The notes under the pieces are model-generated. The model was not told where the DNA came from. It ran no database searches and saw nothing but the letters and a program-made list of their open reading frames with translations. The position numbers were made by a program, and so were the translations under genes. Source: Ceratodon purpureus (Eukaryota; Streptophyta; Bryopsida; Pseudoditrichales; Ditrichaceae). Taken from it: a stretch of DNA of 64,000 nucleotides. Every line of letters starts with the position of its first letter. Position 1 is the stretch's first letter. Positions 41,683 through 53,900 of the stretch are shown here, one piece after another. The stretch spans positions 4,658,988 through 4,722,987 of the forward strand of contig CM026427.1 of NCBI GenBank assembly GCA_014871385.1, in the 5' to 3' direction.

Positions 41683-44273
41683 AGAATTATTTTTTGGTTC
41701 AAACAAATATACTTCTCTTGAGTCATGTTAGATTTTGTATTTACATGAAGTAAAGTATAGTTTGAGCACATTAGAGTAAGGATCTCATGGAATGCTCTTC
41801 ACTCTTTTTTGTAAAGGCCTTGAAGTTGCTTTTGCAAATTAAATGAATTAGCTACAAGGATTTAGCCATGTTAAGGCTCCAAATTGGCCTTCATCCTTCA
41901 TATAAAGCAAATCTAAGTTACAATTTGATCCAATGCACATTTCCACTTTGTTCTCACATACACAACTTATTCAAATTTTAATGCTTTTCAACCTCAAGAG
42001 ACCATATTAATTTAGTAAAATTCATAGCCAACAATTTAGTCATTGTGCATATAAGTGGTTGGATTCAAGTTCTACACACAAGAAAATCCACTATCAAATT
42101 GAACAAATAACAAATGCCCACAAGAATATAGATTTTTGAAGACACTTTTGTATGATTAAATTATCAAAGTAGAAGTGTATTTTATTTGTTAAAGTCATAG
42201 CTTCCTATTCATGTTTAAGAAGGATAGAAAAAATCAATGTTTTTTTCTTCAAACTCTATAATCTTCAAAATACTGCGGTCAAATTTGATATAATTCTATA
42301 TGCATAATCTTTTAGTACTCCTTGGCATGATTCTACGATTAGAGATGCAAAGAAATATTTTGATTAATTTTTTTGTACCTTGCTTTGAAAAATCATAGTC
42401 TTAAAACACATGTGTTGAAAAACGGTCAAAGAATTTTAGGGGGTAAAGAGCCGAAAGAAGTAAAATTTGAATTGTGTTAAGGAATCGGTGTAAGTTAAGG
42501 GTCCTCTTTGTCAAGTACCTTGGCCGGTATGTGTATACATGTAAATACCCAGAGCAATGGACAGCCTTCACCTAGGATCCACAAAAACACTGAGTTGGAT
42601 CCTTGCAGGCAAATCCACTGCTCTCTGTAAACTGGTACATGATGGGTTGAAGGACCACGGCCCAAGGCAGCCAGGCAGCAACACTGTATGGGCCCATGGG
42701 AGCAAGCATCACAGGCAGGGCACCATAATGTCAGGTTCATCTTCAGGCTTCCATGATCCATCTACATTACTAGCCCAAAAGAATCATCGGATCCATCCCC
42801 TCACAGGCACTTGTAATATTGTTTTAACTTTTAAATGATATTGCAAACCCAAGGGGCTTGATTAGCTTGGAATAACGTCTGAAATTGCGGGAGTTACAGT
42901 GAACGGTTCAGGGTCGGAACATGGTCTTCTAGGAGAGAAGGGATGTGCACATTTGATGCGCCCAATATTACAATACTTTTATATTGTTGATTTCTCAGTC
43001 TTGATCCTTTAGAGCTTGTGAGCTTGGTGTTGGGCTTATGCCTCTTGAACTCTTGGGGTTTGTTCGTGTGCTCCAAACGCAGAGAAGCAGCCAAAAAATT
43101 GTGCGAGGGTGGTGAAGCGCATAGTTTTCAAGACTTTGATTCCTCTGCTCAAGAAATGAGTTACCAATCTACAATGTTGACCTTTTTATTTGATTCTTCC
43201 TTGTTCCTTGTGGGCTGCCCGCCCAAGTTATGAATTGTCGTGCAAGGGTTAAACATCTGTTACAGTGCACATCTACAGACCTCTTCCATATTCAGTTGTT
43301 CCAGCACCATCTTGGTGCGGAATCCTCTCACGTACATGGAAGTTCTGAGGAGCCCGGTCACATGGAAAGCTGGATTCAGGCCCTGAATCCTGATGCACTA
43401 ATTCCTGGAAAAATGGACCCATATCCCTCAGGCCCCATAATCAAGTTACAATAATTTCATTTTCAACTCCCACATTGTGTGAGACCTCTCATCAATCCAC
43501 ATGCACAGTGCACAAATTTGTAGACTCATTCATGCATGTGAGATAGTCATACTATTACTAGTATAGAATCTGAAAATATTTTTCAACTGTTGAGGCACAG
43601 AATTAACTGGAATTCCAGAGTCATTCAGATGGAGGACCCAAATCTATGTTACTGCACCTGAAAGAAGTGAAAAAGAACTCTAATCTCAGAGAGCGAGCTG
43701 GCTGCTAATGTAAATAAAATACCTCCTCTTATTATGGAAGGGGTCAATTATTACACACATGTGTTCCTCACATGTATGCTTAACAAAGTAGCATTCAATG
43801 GCATTGCACATCATATGTGGTACCAAAACCAGATGTTTTTTGTATTTCATTTCAAAATATTTTTAGAAATAAAATATTATAAAATTGAAAAAAAATCTAC
43901 AAATTGTAGACGTAGAAGACACCTATTGCATCTTTTAATCAACAATATTAAATCTCTTAGCAAGGAAAACATACAAACAACTGTCTTCATATTGCTTCAA
44001 AATTTGATTAATTTCCAGACCTAATGGCCTTCTGGCAGCTCTTGGGGAGAAAATAAATAACGGACGATATACCTGAATTTTGGGGAAATTCTATAAAAAA
44101 AAATGGTATAGTTATTGAAATAACTTCAGAAATCTCAAGTAAAATCAGATTCTTACAGAATTGATCATCTTGAAGATTCAATATAATGAAGTATAGGTAG
44201 TTAGTGTCTAAGAAAAGTTATCAACATTTATGGATACTTGTTTCTTAATACCGTAGCCAATATACACTTTTAT
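41683..44273. other. Gene-free stretch
   Basis: AT-rich sequence with a short GC-richer patch at about 42480-42800 and 43230-43440. Open frames are short and show no conserved motif. No repeat boundary found. Confidence 0.5.
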
Positions 44274-44277
44274 TTAG

Positions 44278-45129
44278 CCCCTAAACGGCCATTGTCCTAG
44301 AATGGGCGTTTTTGAAATTTGGGCAGGTTCCTAAAAATTCAAATTTACTTGAAATTTTTTGAAATTTTTTGTGGAAAAAGGTTTATTCAAGAGGTTTATG
44401 GGGATATTTTTTTAAATTTTTTTTGGATGAAGCGAGAAAAAGTTATGCTCCTCTGAGCATAAAACGCCCTTCCACGGGCAGGCTCTCAGCCACTGTGAAT
44501 GCAGCAATTTCTGCCCGAAACTGCCCAAAACTGCCCAAATCTGCCCAAATCTGCCTAAAGACGAAACTTTGAAATTCCACCAAAAATTGAGATTTAGATA
44601 TTTTTCAGAACTAAAAATTTTTATGTATAGAGAAAGACGTAGAGCATGTTCCCACCGTTCGGATTTTTAATCCAATTTTTTTTCATATGCTATTTTTATT
44701 GTCAAAAAACGGCCTTTGTTTGTGAATTTCAGTATACCCCCTAGCGGAAAATGATTTATTTGGCAAACTTCCACAACTTTTTTGAATATAAATTTCTTAG
44801 CACAATTAGTTAACTCAGTCTTCTTTGACGTGCATCAAAACCCCCAAAATCCATAATGCAAAAAATTGGTTTTTTGGGCCTTCAAAACTCTGCTGATCCC
44901 TTTTTGCGTAGGGAAAAAAAACTTGTTTTTCAACTTTGAACGTTATGATCTTGCAATTGGTAAGGAATGAGTGTGTAAGATTTTGTGCACATGTAGACAT
45001 AGAAGTTAGCTACAAGATCTTACGGTTAGATGTACTAATTAAGACCCCAAGTTTGCAAAATCCACCTTGCTTTGAAGAGGGGCTGTTTTCAGGCAGTTTT
45101 GATGAAAAACACCCTTGGCCGTTTAGGGG
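44278..45129. mobile_element. MITE b, CCCCTAAACGGCCA ends with TTAG target sites
   Basis: CCCCTAAACGGCCA at 44278 and its inverse TGGCCGTTTAGGGG ending at 45129 form perfect 14-bp ends. TTAG flanks both (44274-44277, 45130-45133), a one-base variant of TTAA. The core ACAAGATCTTACGGTT is at 45012-45027. Length 852 bp; non-coding. Confidence 0.75.
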
Positions 45130-45133
45130 TTAG

Positions 45134-47152
45134 ATGTAGAAAGCCACCCAAAGCTGTAGAAAGCTACAGTAATGGAAGCGGATGCCCTGAATTCTACCGG
45201 ATAATATATCATATGCATGTCCTGATTCATTTCAATACTTCCCCGCACTTGGTCTTGTAACCTATGCCAGACTGTGGCCACTGCATGTCTCTCAAATCTT
45301 TTGCTTGGTTGTGCCTTGAATGCATCATCACATGAGAAACTCTCTCATGTGCCAGAGATCATGCCCCCTTCACTGACTCACAGTCAGTTCATGGCTGATT
45401 CAAACAAACTGATTGATTTGAAAATTCCAACCAAACCGTTTGACCTCTCTTCTGGTTCCTCTTCTTTGAAGAAAATTCCTCCGCCATACCTTGGCCACAT
45501 GAAGAAGTTAGTAGGTACTACAAGAACACAGTTCCACTTACCTTCTTTTAGCAGAGAAGAGGTTTATTTCACAGCTGAATTTGGATATCTTTCTTATAAC
45601 AATTATTTGAATGTTTCAAAAAAATTGAGATTAAAGTTTATGGCTAAAATTCTGGTTACTTTCATGCACATATGGTGGTTAAAGATGCCATTGTAATGCT
45701 AAATTTAGACCTACCATATTATGTGTCAAAGGATTACCATACCTAAGTGAACCACTTTCATACTTAGACCAAAACTTCACCATACAATTCGTTGAATTCA
45801 TATATTGTAATGACAAATTCTCACTAGAAACTCTATGAGCAAAAATCAACAAATATCACTCATTCATTGATAGCAATGCCTTTGAAGAATGAAAGATAAA
45901 TCCTCTAATTGTTATTACAAATGAGGCTAGTCACTCACTAAAAGCATTGCCTTTGGAGAATGGAAGATAGATCTTCTTATTGTTATTACGATTATGGCTA
46001 GAGGTGCTACATACATTCCATCAATGCGGTTCTTTGAAGATAAATTTAAAATATCCAAATTCACTATTAGAAATCCATTCTAAAATATCAATACTATAGC
46101 TATACAACATGCCATGTCTATCTTTCTCACAAAAACAACTAGCATTCCCTCAATTAAATGATTCACCGTAGAAAGTTACAAATATTTTAGTAATCAAAGC
46201 TACATTATTCAAATGTTGATGAGGACAACACTTGTGTTATGTCATGTGGTGGGTGTGTTTGTTAGTACAACTATTTTTCGTCCGTATGACTACTCACTCA
46301 AGAGTACCAAGTCATTGTATATAAACTCAAATAAAACCATTAGATTTTGAATCTGGACTATTTACATGAAATAATTTTTTTTCCAATCAACATCTAAGCT
46401 CATGATTTCACAAACACCATTGAATATTATGAACTAGTAAATGATTAAATCAAAATCTAAATCTTCACTTGGACTTTGACTGTTCATGCTGATTGGTTAT
46501 TGACCACTAATTGTTAAAATTATTGTCTATTCTCAAAATGAGGAATAGTTCTATACCACTAATCTACGTCTTGTAGACTTCAGCTTAGTGCTGAAACCAA
46601 CAAACAATTAATTCAGTGGTGTCTCCTTTGATGACTAGAATCTATCTTTTTTATTGCTAGAAGTTAGAAATGAAAATTTCTATGATCATTAATTCAACCA
46701 TTCCTTGGTACAAACCTAAAAACTTGGTAGCATACTACCTTAGTAAGACTTATAGAAAAACTAATCATTCCTACAATGTCCAAAACATTTGGAATTTTTT
46801 TTTGAAATAAGAAATACATTGATAAAAATTCCTAAAATGAGATTTTGTAGAACTTCAATTACAAAATGTATTTATTGGTCAAGAGAACGTGGTTATATAG
46901 CCATAGTATTAAGGTACAAAGGCTATCTACTAATGCAAATTCTTTATTTCACCAGGCTCTAGCCCATTGTTTTTGATATAATCCAGTTGTTATTATGAAT
47001 GAATAGTATTTTATCACGGTACCATACAAGCTAGAGTAATATAGACAAAAACAAATAGGACCAAGTATTCCTAGTTGACTCAAAAGTGTCTCCAAGACTC
47101 TAGGAATTTTCCATGTTTTTTATATTGTATCTTCAACTAGTAGTAAAAATAA
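45134..47152. other. Gene-free stretch
   Basis: AT-rich, no convincing ORF. A diverged repetition near 45890 and 45945 (TGCCTTTGAAGAATGAAAGAT and TGCCTTTGGAGAATGGAAGAT types) is a minor local duplication. Confidence 0.5.
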
Positions 47153-47156
47153 TTAA

Positions 47157-48071
47157 CCCCTAAAAATCGAGGAAAGCCAAAACGGCTTTTTGCAATTTTG
47201 GGTAGCCAAGATGAAGGGATTAGAATTAATATTTTTGCCTAAGATTTTTACTAGATGCTCCCTATACTGCAAAGTGTATGTGGTAAAATTTTCAAAGCCA
47301 AATTCCAATTTCAAGACCTTCATCTAGAAATTTTAGGTTTCAAGTCCAAAACGGGCAGCTTAAAATTAGGTTTTTTTAAAAAATAAAATCTTGCAATATG
47401 TTCATAACCAAATCACCACTCAAATTTCAAAAAGACCCAAGTAAAAAATATACCAATTTTATAAGGGCAGCCTCCAAAAATTACAAAGACAAACTTCAAA
47501 ATTTTGAATTATTTCTTTCAAAATTCGTCAAATTTTGAGATTTTGAAAAATTTCAAAAATAATTTCGCCCAAAAATGAAAATTTTATAAAGGCACCTAAC
47601 CACTGTTTAGATTTTTCTAAAACCAAATATACGTAACGTGATACATGTTTTACTATATCAACATTTTTAGACTTGCTTCTAGGGAACAATTTTTATGAAG
47701 GTCTTAAAAAGGGAATGAGTCCTCAAAATTTTGCATGGAGGTACCCAACTTGATTAACTATATGGAAAAAAATATGAGCAAAATGTTTGGAGTAAAAATC
47801 TTCAACTCTCCCTTTGCACCATTTTGACTATGTCATTCGAGCAATACCCAAAAAAAGTTTTGATGCAACTTTGAATGTTATAATCTCTAAGATGGTAAAC
47901 CTCCAACGGCTGAAAATTTTATTAGTATTTCTAAAGAAGGTAAAATACAAGATCTTATGGTTTGATGTCTAAAAAAAGATATTTTTTGGTCCAAACCGTC
48001 GTTCTCACAAGGTGGTAAAAAATGGTTGTTTTGGGTTTTGGAGCCTTCAAAACCGGCTAGATTTTTAGGGG
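47157..48071. mobile_element. MITE c, CCCCTAAAAATC ends
   Basis: CCCCTAAAAATC at 47157 and GATTTTTAGGGG ending at 48071 are perfect 12-bp inverted ends. The left flank is TTAA and the right flank is TAAA, so the duplication is imperfect. The core ACAAGATCTTATGGTT lies at 47947-47962. Length 915 bp; non-coding. Confidence 0.65.
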
Positions 48072-48688
48072 TAAAAGTTACAAGGAAAATACAAAGAACT
48101 TTGATAAATAACAATATTCTAAAACTATCAATGCTTTTAGTGTATGTCAAATGGCTAAAATCTTGTATGATTTATTCATTTTGACACCATTATCTCTATT
48201 GTGCCTAGGAAAACATTCAACAAAACTATTCCAATGCACTCAATGACAACGTGAGATACAATTACTACGACTCTACAGTCCTTATTTCAAGTAAGATTTC
48301 TCTAAAATTTCAGACACTCATAGTAGTATCAATAGAAAACGTATTTTTTAAATCATGAATTTCAATTTTAATTTTAGTTTTTTAATTTTTGTAATAGTTT
48401 ATTATTTCAAAGCCATTCAATGTCATTTTTGGTACTTTCTTTTGCTGAAGAACAAAAATCAAGGAATTCAATTTTGGAGATGCAAACCTTATTTTTTCAA
48501 AATAAAAATAAATCCATGTGCCACATGGCAAACCTTGCTATGGTATTATTTCACACAAACCTAAGAAGTACTATAACACCATAGCATGTTTGTTCATAAA
48601 TAAATCTCAAAAATAAAACCAAACAAATTTGAAAATTTTGAAGACAAAAAAATAAAAAAATAAAAAAATAAAATTTTGTGATATTATG

Positions 48689-48850
48689 TTATATCTAAGC
48701 GAAAGTGTCTACTCTCAAAAAGGGGGAGTAGATCTTTACTTCCATACCTTTGTCCTGCGGACATTGGATTGGAGGTGAATCGAACAGACACTCAATTCAC
48801 GTCGGTCTCCTCGAGAGACCGAAGTTTCTCTCTCTCTTATATCTAAGCGA
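48689..48850 (-). mobile_element. SINE-like insertion with 14-bp target duplications
   Basis: TTATATCTAAGCGA at 48689-48702 and 48837-48850 flanks 134 bp. On the minus strand the insert contains GTTCGATTCACC, close to the tRNA B-box GGTTCGANTCC, so it may be a tRNA-derived SINE. An A-box is not clear and there is no long A-tail. It also contains CGGTCTC/GAGACCG, a 7-bp hairpin. Confidence 0.5.
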
Positions 48851-50100
48851 GTAGAGTTTTTCTTTTTTACTGATTTATTTTTGCTAAAAAAAAAAATCAA
48901 TCTATTATTTATTTATTTATTATTATTATTATTATTTTGTTTGTTTTTTTTTATTTTAAGGAAGGAACGTTACTTTTCCCAAAAAAAATAAAATTCGTTC
49001 GGCAGGAACAAACCTGCTATGGTGTTTCGGTACCCACTTCAGAACTCCACCAGCATCAGCACAGTTTTAGTATAAACACGGTTACTTCAAAAATGTTCCG
49101 GTGTAATGGCAGCGGAGACTAGAAGTGCAAAGGAGACTAACTAACTAGACCAAGTGATGATCTGAGAGACTGACACAGTCACAATGGTTGCGTGAGGTGC
49201 CCAACACTCTCACACTCCACCCCCCTGACCAAGACTGCTCCGGACTCCGGACATGGCTACCTCCCTATGCTACCGCTACCACCCTGGTCCCTACCGATCA
49301 GGGTCAACAAAAGGGCCGGGGCATTTGTTGCCTTCCCTTGGGCCTTCCTTTACCAGCAGGAATCATTCCCCCCGAGTCCCCCTGGCATCATGTGCCGTTG
49401 CAAAGCCCCCCCTTCACCTTCATCCATTACTCGAAAGGAACATGCCCAGCTGTATCCTAACTCACTAGCCTAGTACATACCCAGGGTCTTTCCAGTGTTG
49501 ACCCATTCCCCAAACCGCACACTCCCAAACACATCACAACTGTATCAACAGTTGCAGATTTCTACACAACACCACCCAGGTAGATAAAAAAAAAAAAAAA
49601 AAACAAACCATATTCCCAGATGAAATATTACAACTACAGTATCCCTCTGTCTGAGTATTCCGTCTAATCTAATAAGTGGACGTTGTATACGTACACTACA
49701 CCATCATCACAGCCCTGAGCCTAGAAGGCGTTCATCCAACACCACAGAGCACATATTTACACAACAGACAGACAGTAAACAGACAGACAGAAAGCAGACA
49801 CACAGACAGAAAGAGAAAGAGTAAGAGAAAGAGAGAGAGAGAGAGAGAGAAGAGAGAAGAGAGCGACCAATTCATTGTCGCTGTGCACAGTGAGTCTACC
49901 TTGGGGTGATGATTCAACCCACTTGAGTTAACTTCAATACTTATCACTTAAGTCAAGTATTCCAGATGCAGCTAATGTGCTAGCACAGTGAGTGAGTATG
50001 TCTGACCAGTGTCGTTCTTAATTTCGATCACCGTTGCTTAGTCGGTGATGCTGTACCCACATCACCCAGCTCCACTGTTCAATAGTTTAACACTTTAATA
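48851..50100. other. Gene-free stretch with simple repeats
   Basis: Contains an ATT microsatellite (about 48906-48936), an A-run (about 49586-49603) and a purine-rich tract of CAGA and GA repeats (about 49765-49862). A GC-richer part at 49190-49560 is pyrimidine-rich and shows no gene. It lies upstream of the PIROGI gene. Confidence 0.5.
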
Positions 50101-50936
50101 CCATCATCATGGCCTCTCTTAGGGCTTCAATTCCTTCATCTGATATTCTCTAGGAGTGAGTTATGTTGCGTTGAATGCTTTTTCTTCAAGTGGGTTCCGG
50201 TTTTTCAAGGTGCCAAGGTGTGGCTTTTGGGGTGAGGTTAAGGTTTGGAGCTTTGAGTTTAATGATGCGATCGACGCGGAGTGTAGAGCGGGAGCTTTTG
50301 TATTTTTTTGGTTTTGTTTTGTTATGGTGGTGTGTTTAGTTTCTGATGAGCTCATAAGTTAGCCTGAAGGTGCGCTGTCAATGTTGCCGGTGTTCGTTTT
50401 CAGTTGGAGGGCAGGTGCAATCATGTGGGTGTGGCGGAGGAGGAGTAGAGTGCTGTTGTGAAGCTGGGTGTGAAGTTGACGTTCGAATGCCGTGGTCCTT
50501 GAATCTCTTCCTCTTTTTTTGGTTCCGTGGGCAATGCTTACGACGTGTTGGCTCTCCAATCCGGGTTGTCCTTGCTGGAGCGTGTAGCGGAGTACTAAGG
50601 TGTCAAGGTGAAGGTAGGCAGAGGGATGTTTTTCTTGTCTTGTGGTTTGAGGTGAGGTGGTGGAGTTATAGAGGAGAGAGGGCTCTTGTTTTTATCGAAA
50701 GAGTTGTGCTTTCGCATTGTTCTCGTCGGCTAGAAAGCGAGAGTATGTGGTTTTTATTTTTTCGTTGTTTTTTTAGCTTGTTGCTGAGGTCGTGAATGTT
50801 AGACGTTGCAGATGGATATGGCGGATGGACTGGAGCTTTTGTGGCGAGTGAGTGATTTGGAAGGTGTTACTCGTCAGTGTCGAGATAGCCTACCCTCGTA
50901 ATCGGAGAACAGCGGAAGAGCAGACGGGCTTTAGCT
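50101..50936 (+). promoter_or_regulatory. Presumed promoter and 5' untranslated region of the PIROGI gene
   Basis: Assigned only by position upstream of the start codon at 50937. The composition is less AT-rich than the DNA further upstream. I cannot place a TATA box or the transcription start with confidence. Confidence 0.3.
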
Positions 50937-53900
50937 ATGGCCTCCGTACCAGCCATCCCCGTCGATGAGGCTGTGGCAGCTCTGTCCACATTCTCACTTG
51001 AGGTATGCTCTGTTTCTTCGTATGAATGTGGGACCGTTTGTCTCGAATAGAGCTCGTTTTGGTGAAGAGTTTTGCGCGTGATTGCTCATCGGAGGTTCAT
51101 AACAGAGCACTTAGAGTAGTTGGAGCGAGCGGTTCAGCTCTACTTGTACCCTCCGCCCTAATCAGACCTCTACCTGAAGTCCTTAATACAGAAGTGGTCG
51201 TGCTAAGTTACGGTTTGGAGAAACAAACCGACTTCGACAAAATGCTATTGTATGTCATGGACTAGAAGAACAGGCTACATATTCCCTACCTCGGACATAT
51301 CTCGAAGCAGAGGATATTGTAGACCTAGGGTGAATAATAATATTCGTCATCCACATTCTTTAAGGATAACTGCACTGGCTCGCATTCCTCGCCTATCTGG
51401 CTATTGCTCATGGGAGATGTAACATTCTTCCAGCAACCAATTGCTTATCATGTACAATGATGTTTGAAGGGCGTGATCGATACCACTAAGAATAACATCA
51501 CACATTCCACATGGTCGTGGGTGGAATAGTTGATGCTTTTGACGTGTGTGACCTTTCTCGCTCGAAAGAGTGCTATAGTGTCTATGTCCGTCACCTCCGT
51601 TATGTTAGGGTTTTTGGGCTTGTTATTATGTTAACTGCTCGGTTCAGCTCATGCTGGTGTTGTGAAGTGGCCCATTTGAACTCATCGTATTAAGTTTCTG
51701 GCAGGATGAGCAACCTGATGTACAAGGACTGGGTGTTACTCTGGTCAGTGGACGAGTTGCAACTGATAGCCCTGTCGGTACGACACAAGATTGTTCTACA
51801 CCTGCATGGCTTCGACGATGTCTATATTTTTTGAAATGGATTAGAGGATTGTGGGCTCATTCAAGCTTGTTTAATTCTTCATTGGATTAATGCCCAAGTT
51901 TCTAAGCATTTTGGACTTCGGCCTTGCGCACACAAATTTGCGGAGCTCACTCAGGGAATAGGTTTAGTGTTTTAATTTGTTTTTTCCGTCTCTGTTGGTC
52001 TGCAGACTATGATGATGTTCCGGCATATCAGCTCTCTCTTCTGGAAGATACGAATGCTATCACCCAGCTGGTATTAATCAGCTATATCCTGGCACTGGTG
52101 ATTAACTTGATTGATGAGGACTGTCTGGTTTAATATCCGTCTGGTTTAATGCTCAGAAAGTGGATGATCGAGACTGACCATGATGGAGTTTGAATTTGGC
52201 TAACTTGATGTATTTTACTCTCCATTGTTGCATCAGGATAACCTTCTCATGGAGGGAAAGGGATTGGTCTCTATTCTCTACACATATCGCAGCTGTGTGA
52301 AAGCGCTTCCTCAGGTATTTTGGAAGCTATTAGACTCCCGCATTAGAATTTGGGAGGATGTCCGCTTGAGAATAAGTTGATCTAAGGGAGGGAGATTCTA
52401 TCCCAGAATGAGTAGAATGTGTCTCTTTCCCGTAGAAATACAGAAAGGATACTCTGCGGGGAGACAAGCTTATCCACAATAATGCATGATTTGGAATGAT
52501 GATAATTTGATCATTCCACTTGCAAATATGATTACAGGTCGGAGGAATGCTTCTATGATATTTGTTGATCGCCGTGATTGTTTTTCGCAGTTACCTGAGT
52601 CTATGAAAGACAGTCAAGGTGATCTATACTTGGAAACTTATCAAGTGCTGGATATTGAAATCGGGCGTCTACGAGAAATACAACGATGGCAGTCATCAGC
52701 AGCATTTAAAGTAAGATCTTCCTTACATATGCAGGGTCAATCGATTGACCCGGCATAGTACCAGTATTGAGTTAAGAAATGTTAATTTGTCGATTACGTA
52801 GTGCATTCAACTCAAACCAATTCAGACTCTCAGTGAATTTTCTCGATTTGATCTGGACCGGTGTTCGCTCACGATTCGAATTATTCGAATTCTTGGAGGA
52901 ATTACGAAAGAAAATCTCCCCCATATTGCCATTTGTTGCAAGCAGGAAATGCTCTGCCTGAGAGAAGTGAATAATGGTACTAAACTGACTTCTTGACATG
53001 ACAGCTTGCTGTTGACATGCACAACTATACTCAGTCTATAAAGAAGCTGAACGGTCCAAGCGTCACGCACATGTGGTACGTTTCATCTTTCACTAACTGC
53101 AGAGAGATTCAATTACGCTGTTGCATCAAAATTTCGGAGGTGATTTCTATGAAAACTAGCCAGTCCCGTCAGGTTGAGTGAGTTTCTAAACAGGGTACAG
53201 TTGTGATACTTAAACTTTAAAATCCAATAATTCTGAAATACTGGTTGACAGGGCTATGCTGCGGTTGCTTGATATTTTACTCCAGCTGGACCATCTGAAG
53301 AACGCGAAGGCTAGCATTCCAAATGACTTTTCTTGGTACAAGAGGTAAGTTGGTTTAGATAGGCAATCCAGGAAAGCTCTGAACAGAATTAAAGTCTGCC
53401 TCTTTTTTGCCGCATTCTGCACTAATATGTATTTTAAGGTGCAAGAAATCCAGTTTGAGAGTAGATGACGATCCTCCTTGTCACTGTTACAGGACCTTCA
53501 CTCAAGTCAGTGTAAATTGGCCAGATACTGAACAAATGCGTGAAGAACTAGACGACCTTCAGGTTTGGCATTCTTGCGGTATCTGAGCTTTTTCATGCCC
53601 TTTCTGTTTAACATTATCTGCTGTTTGATACTAATGTACTAAATGTAGGTCTGGGAGCGTCTTACAACTATATCCACGAAGGTTTAATTCTTATTTGAAT
53701 TGTTCTTCTACAGATATTTTTGAGCACACGATGGACTATATTGTTGAACCTGCAGCAAGAGATTTTCCGAGTAAATGGGTATGCTCTGATCCTCTTAAGA
53801 CGCACTAACCCACGCATACCTTACCATAAACGACTTGGTTAAGGCTTTTCAGTCCTTGGACATTGCCGCATGATTTGGAATGATGGTACATGCAGGTTCA

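Noticed and set aside
49190-49560. Possible LTR or retrotransposon edge
   Set aside because: The stretch is CT-rich, but I found no paired LTR, no TG...CA boundaries with duplications and no retroviral-type protein.
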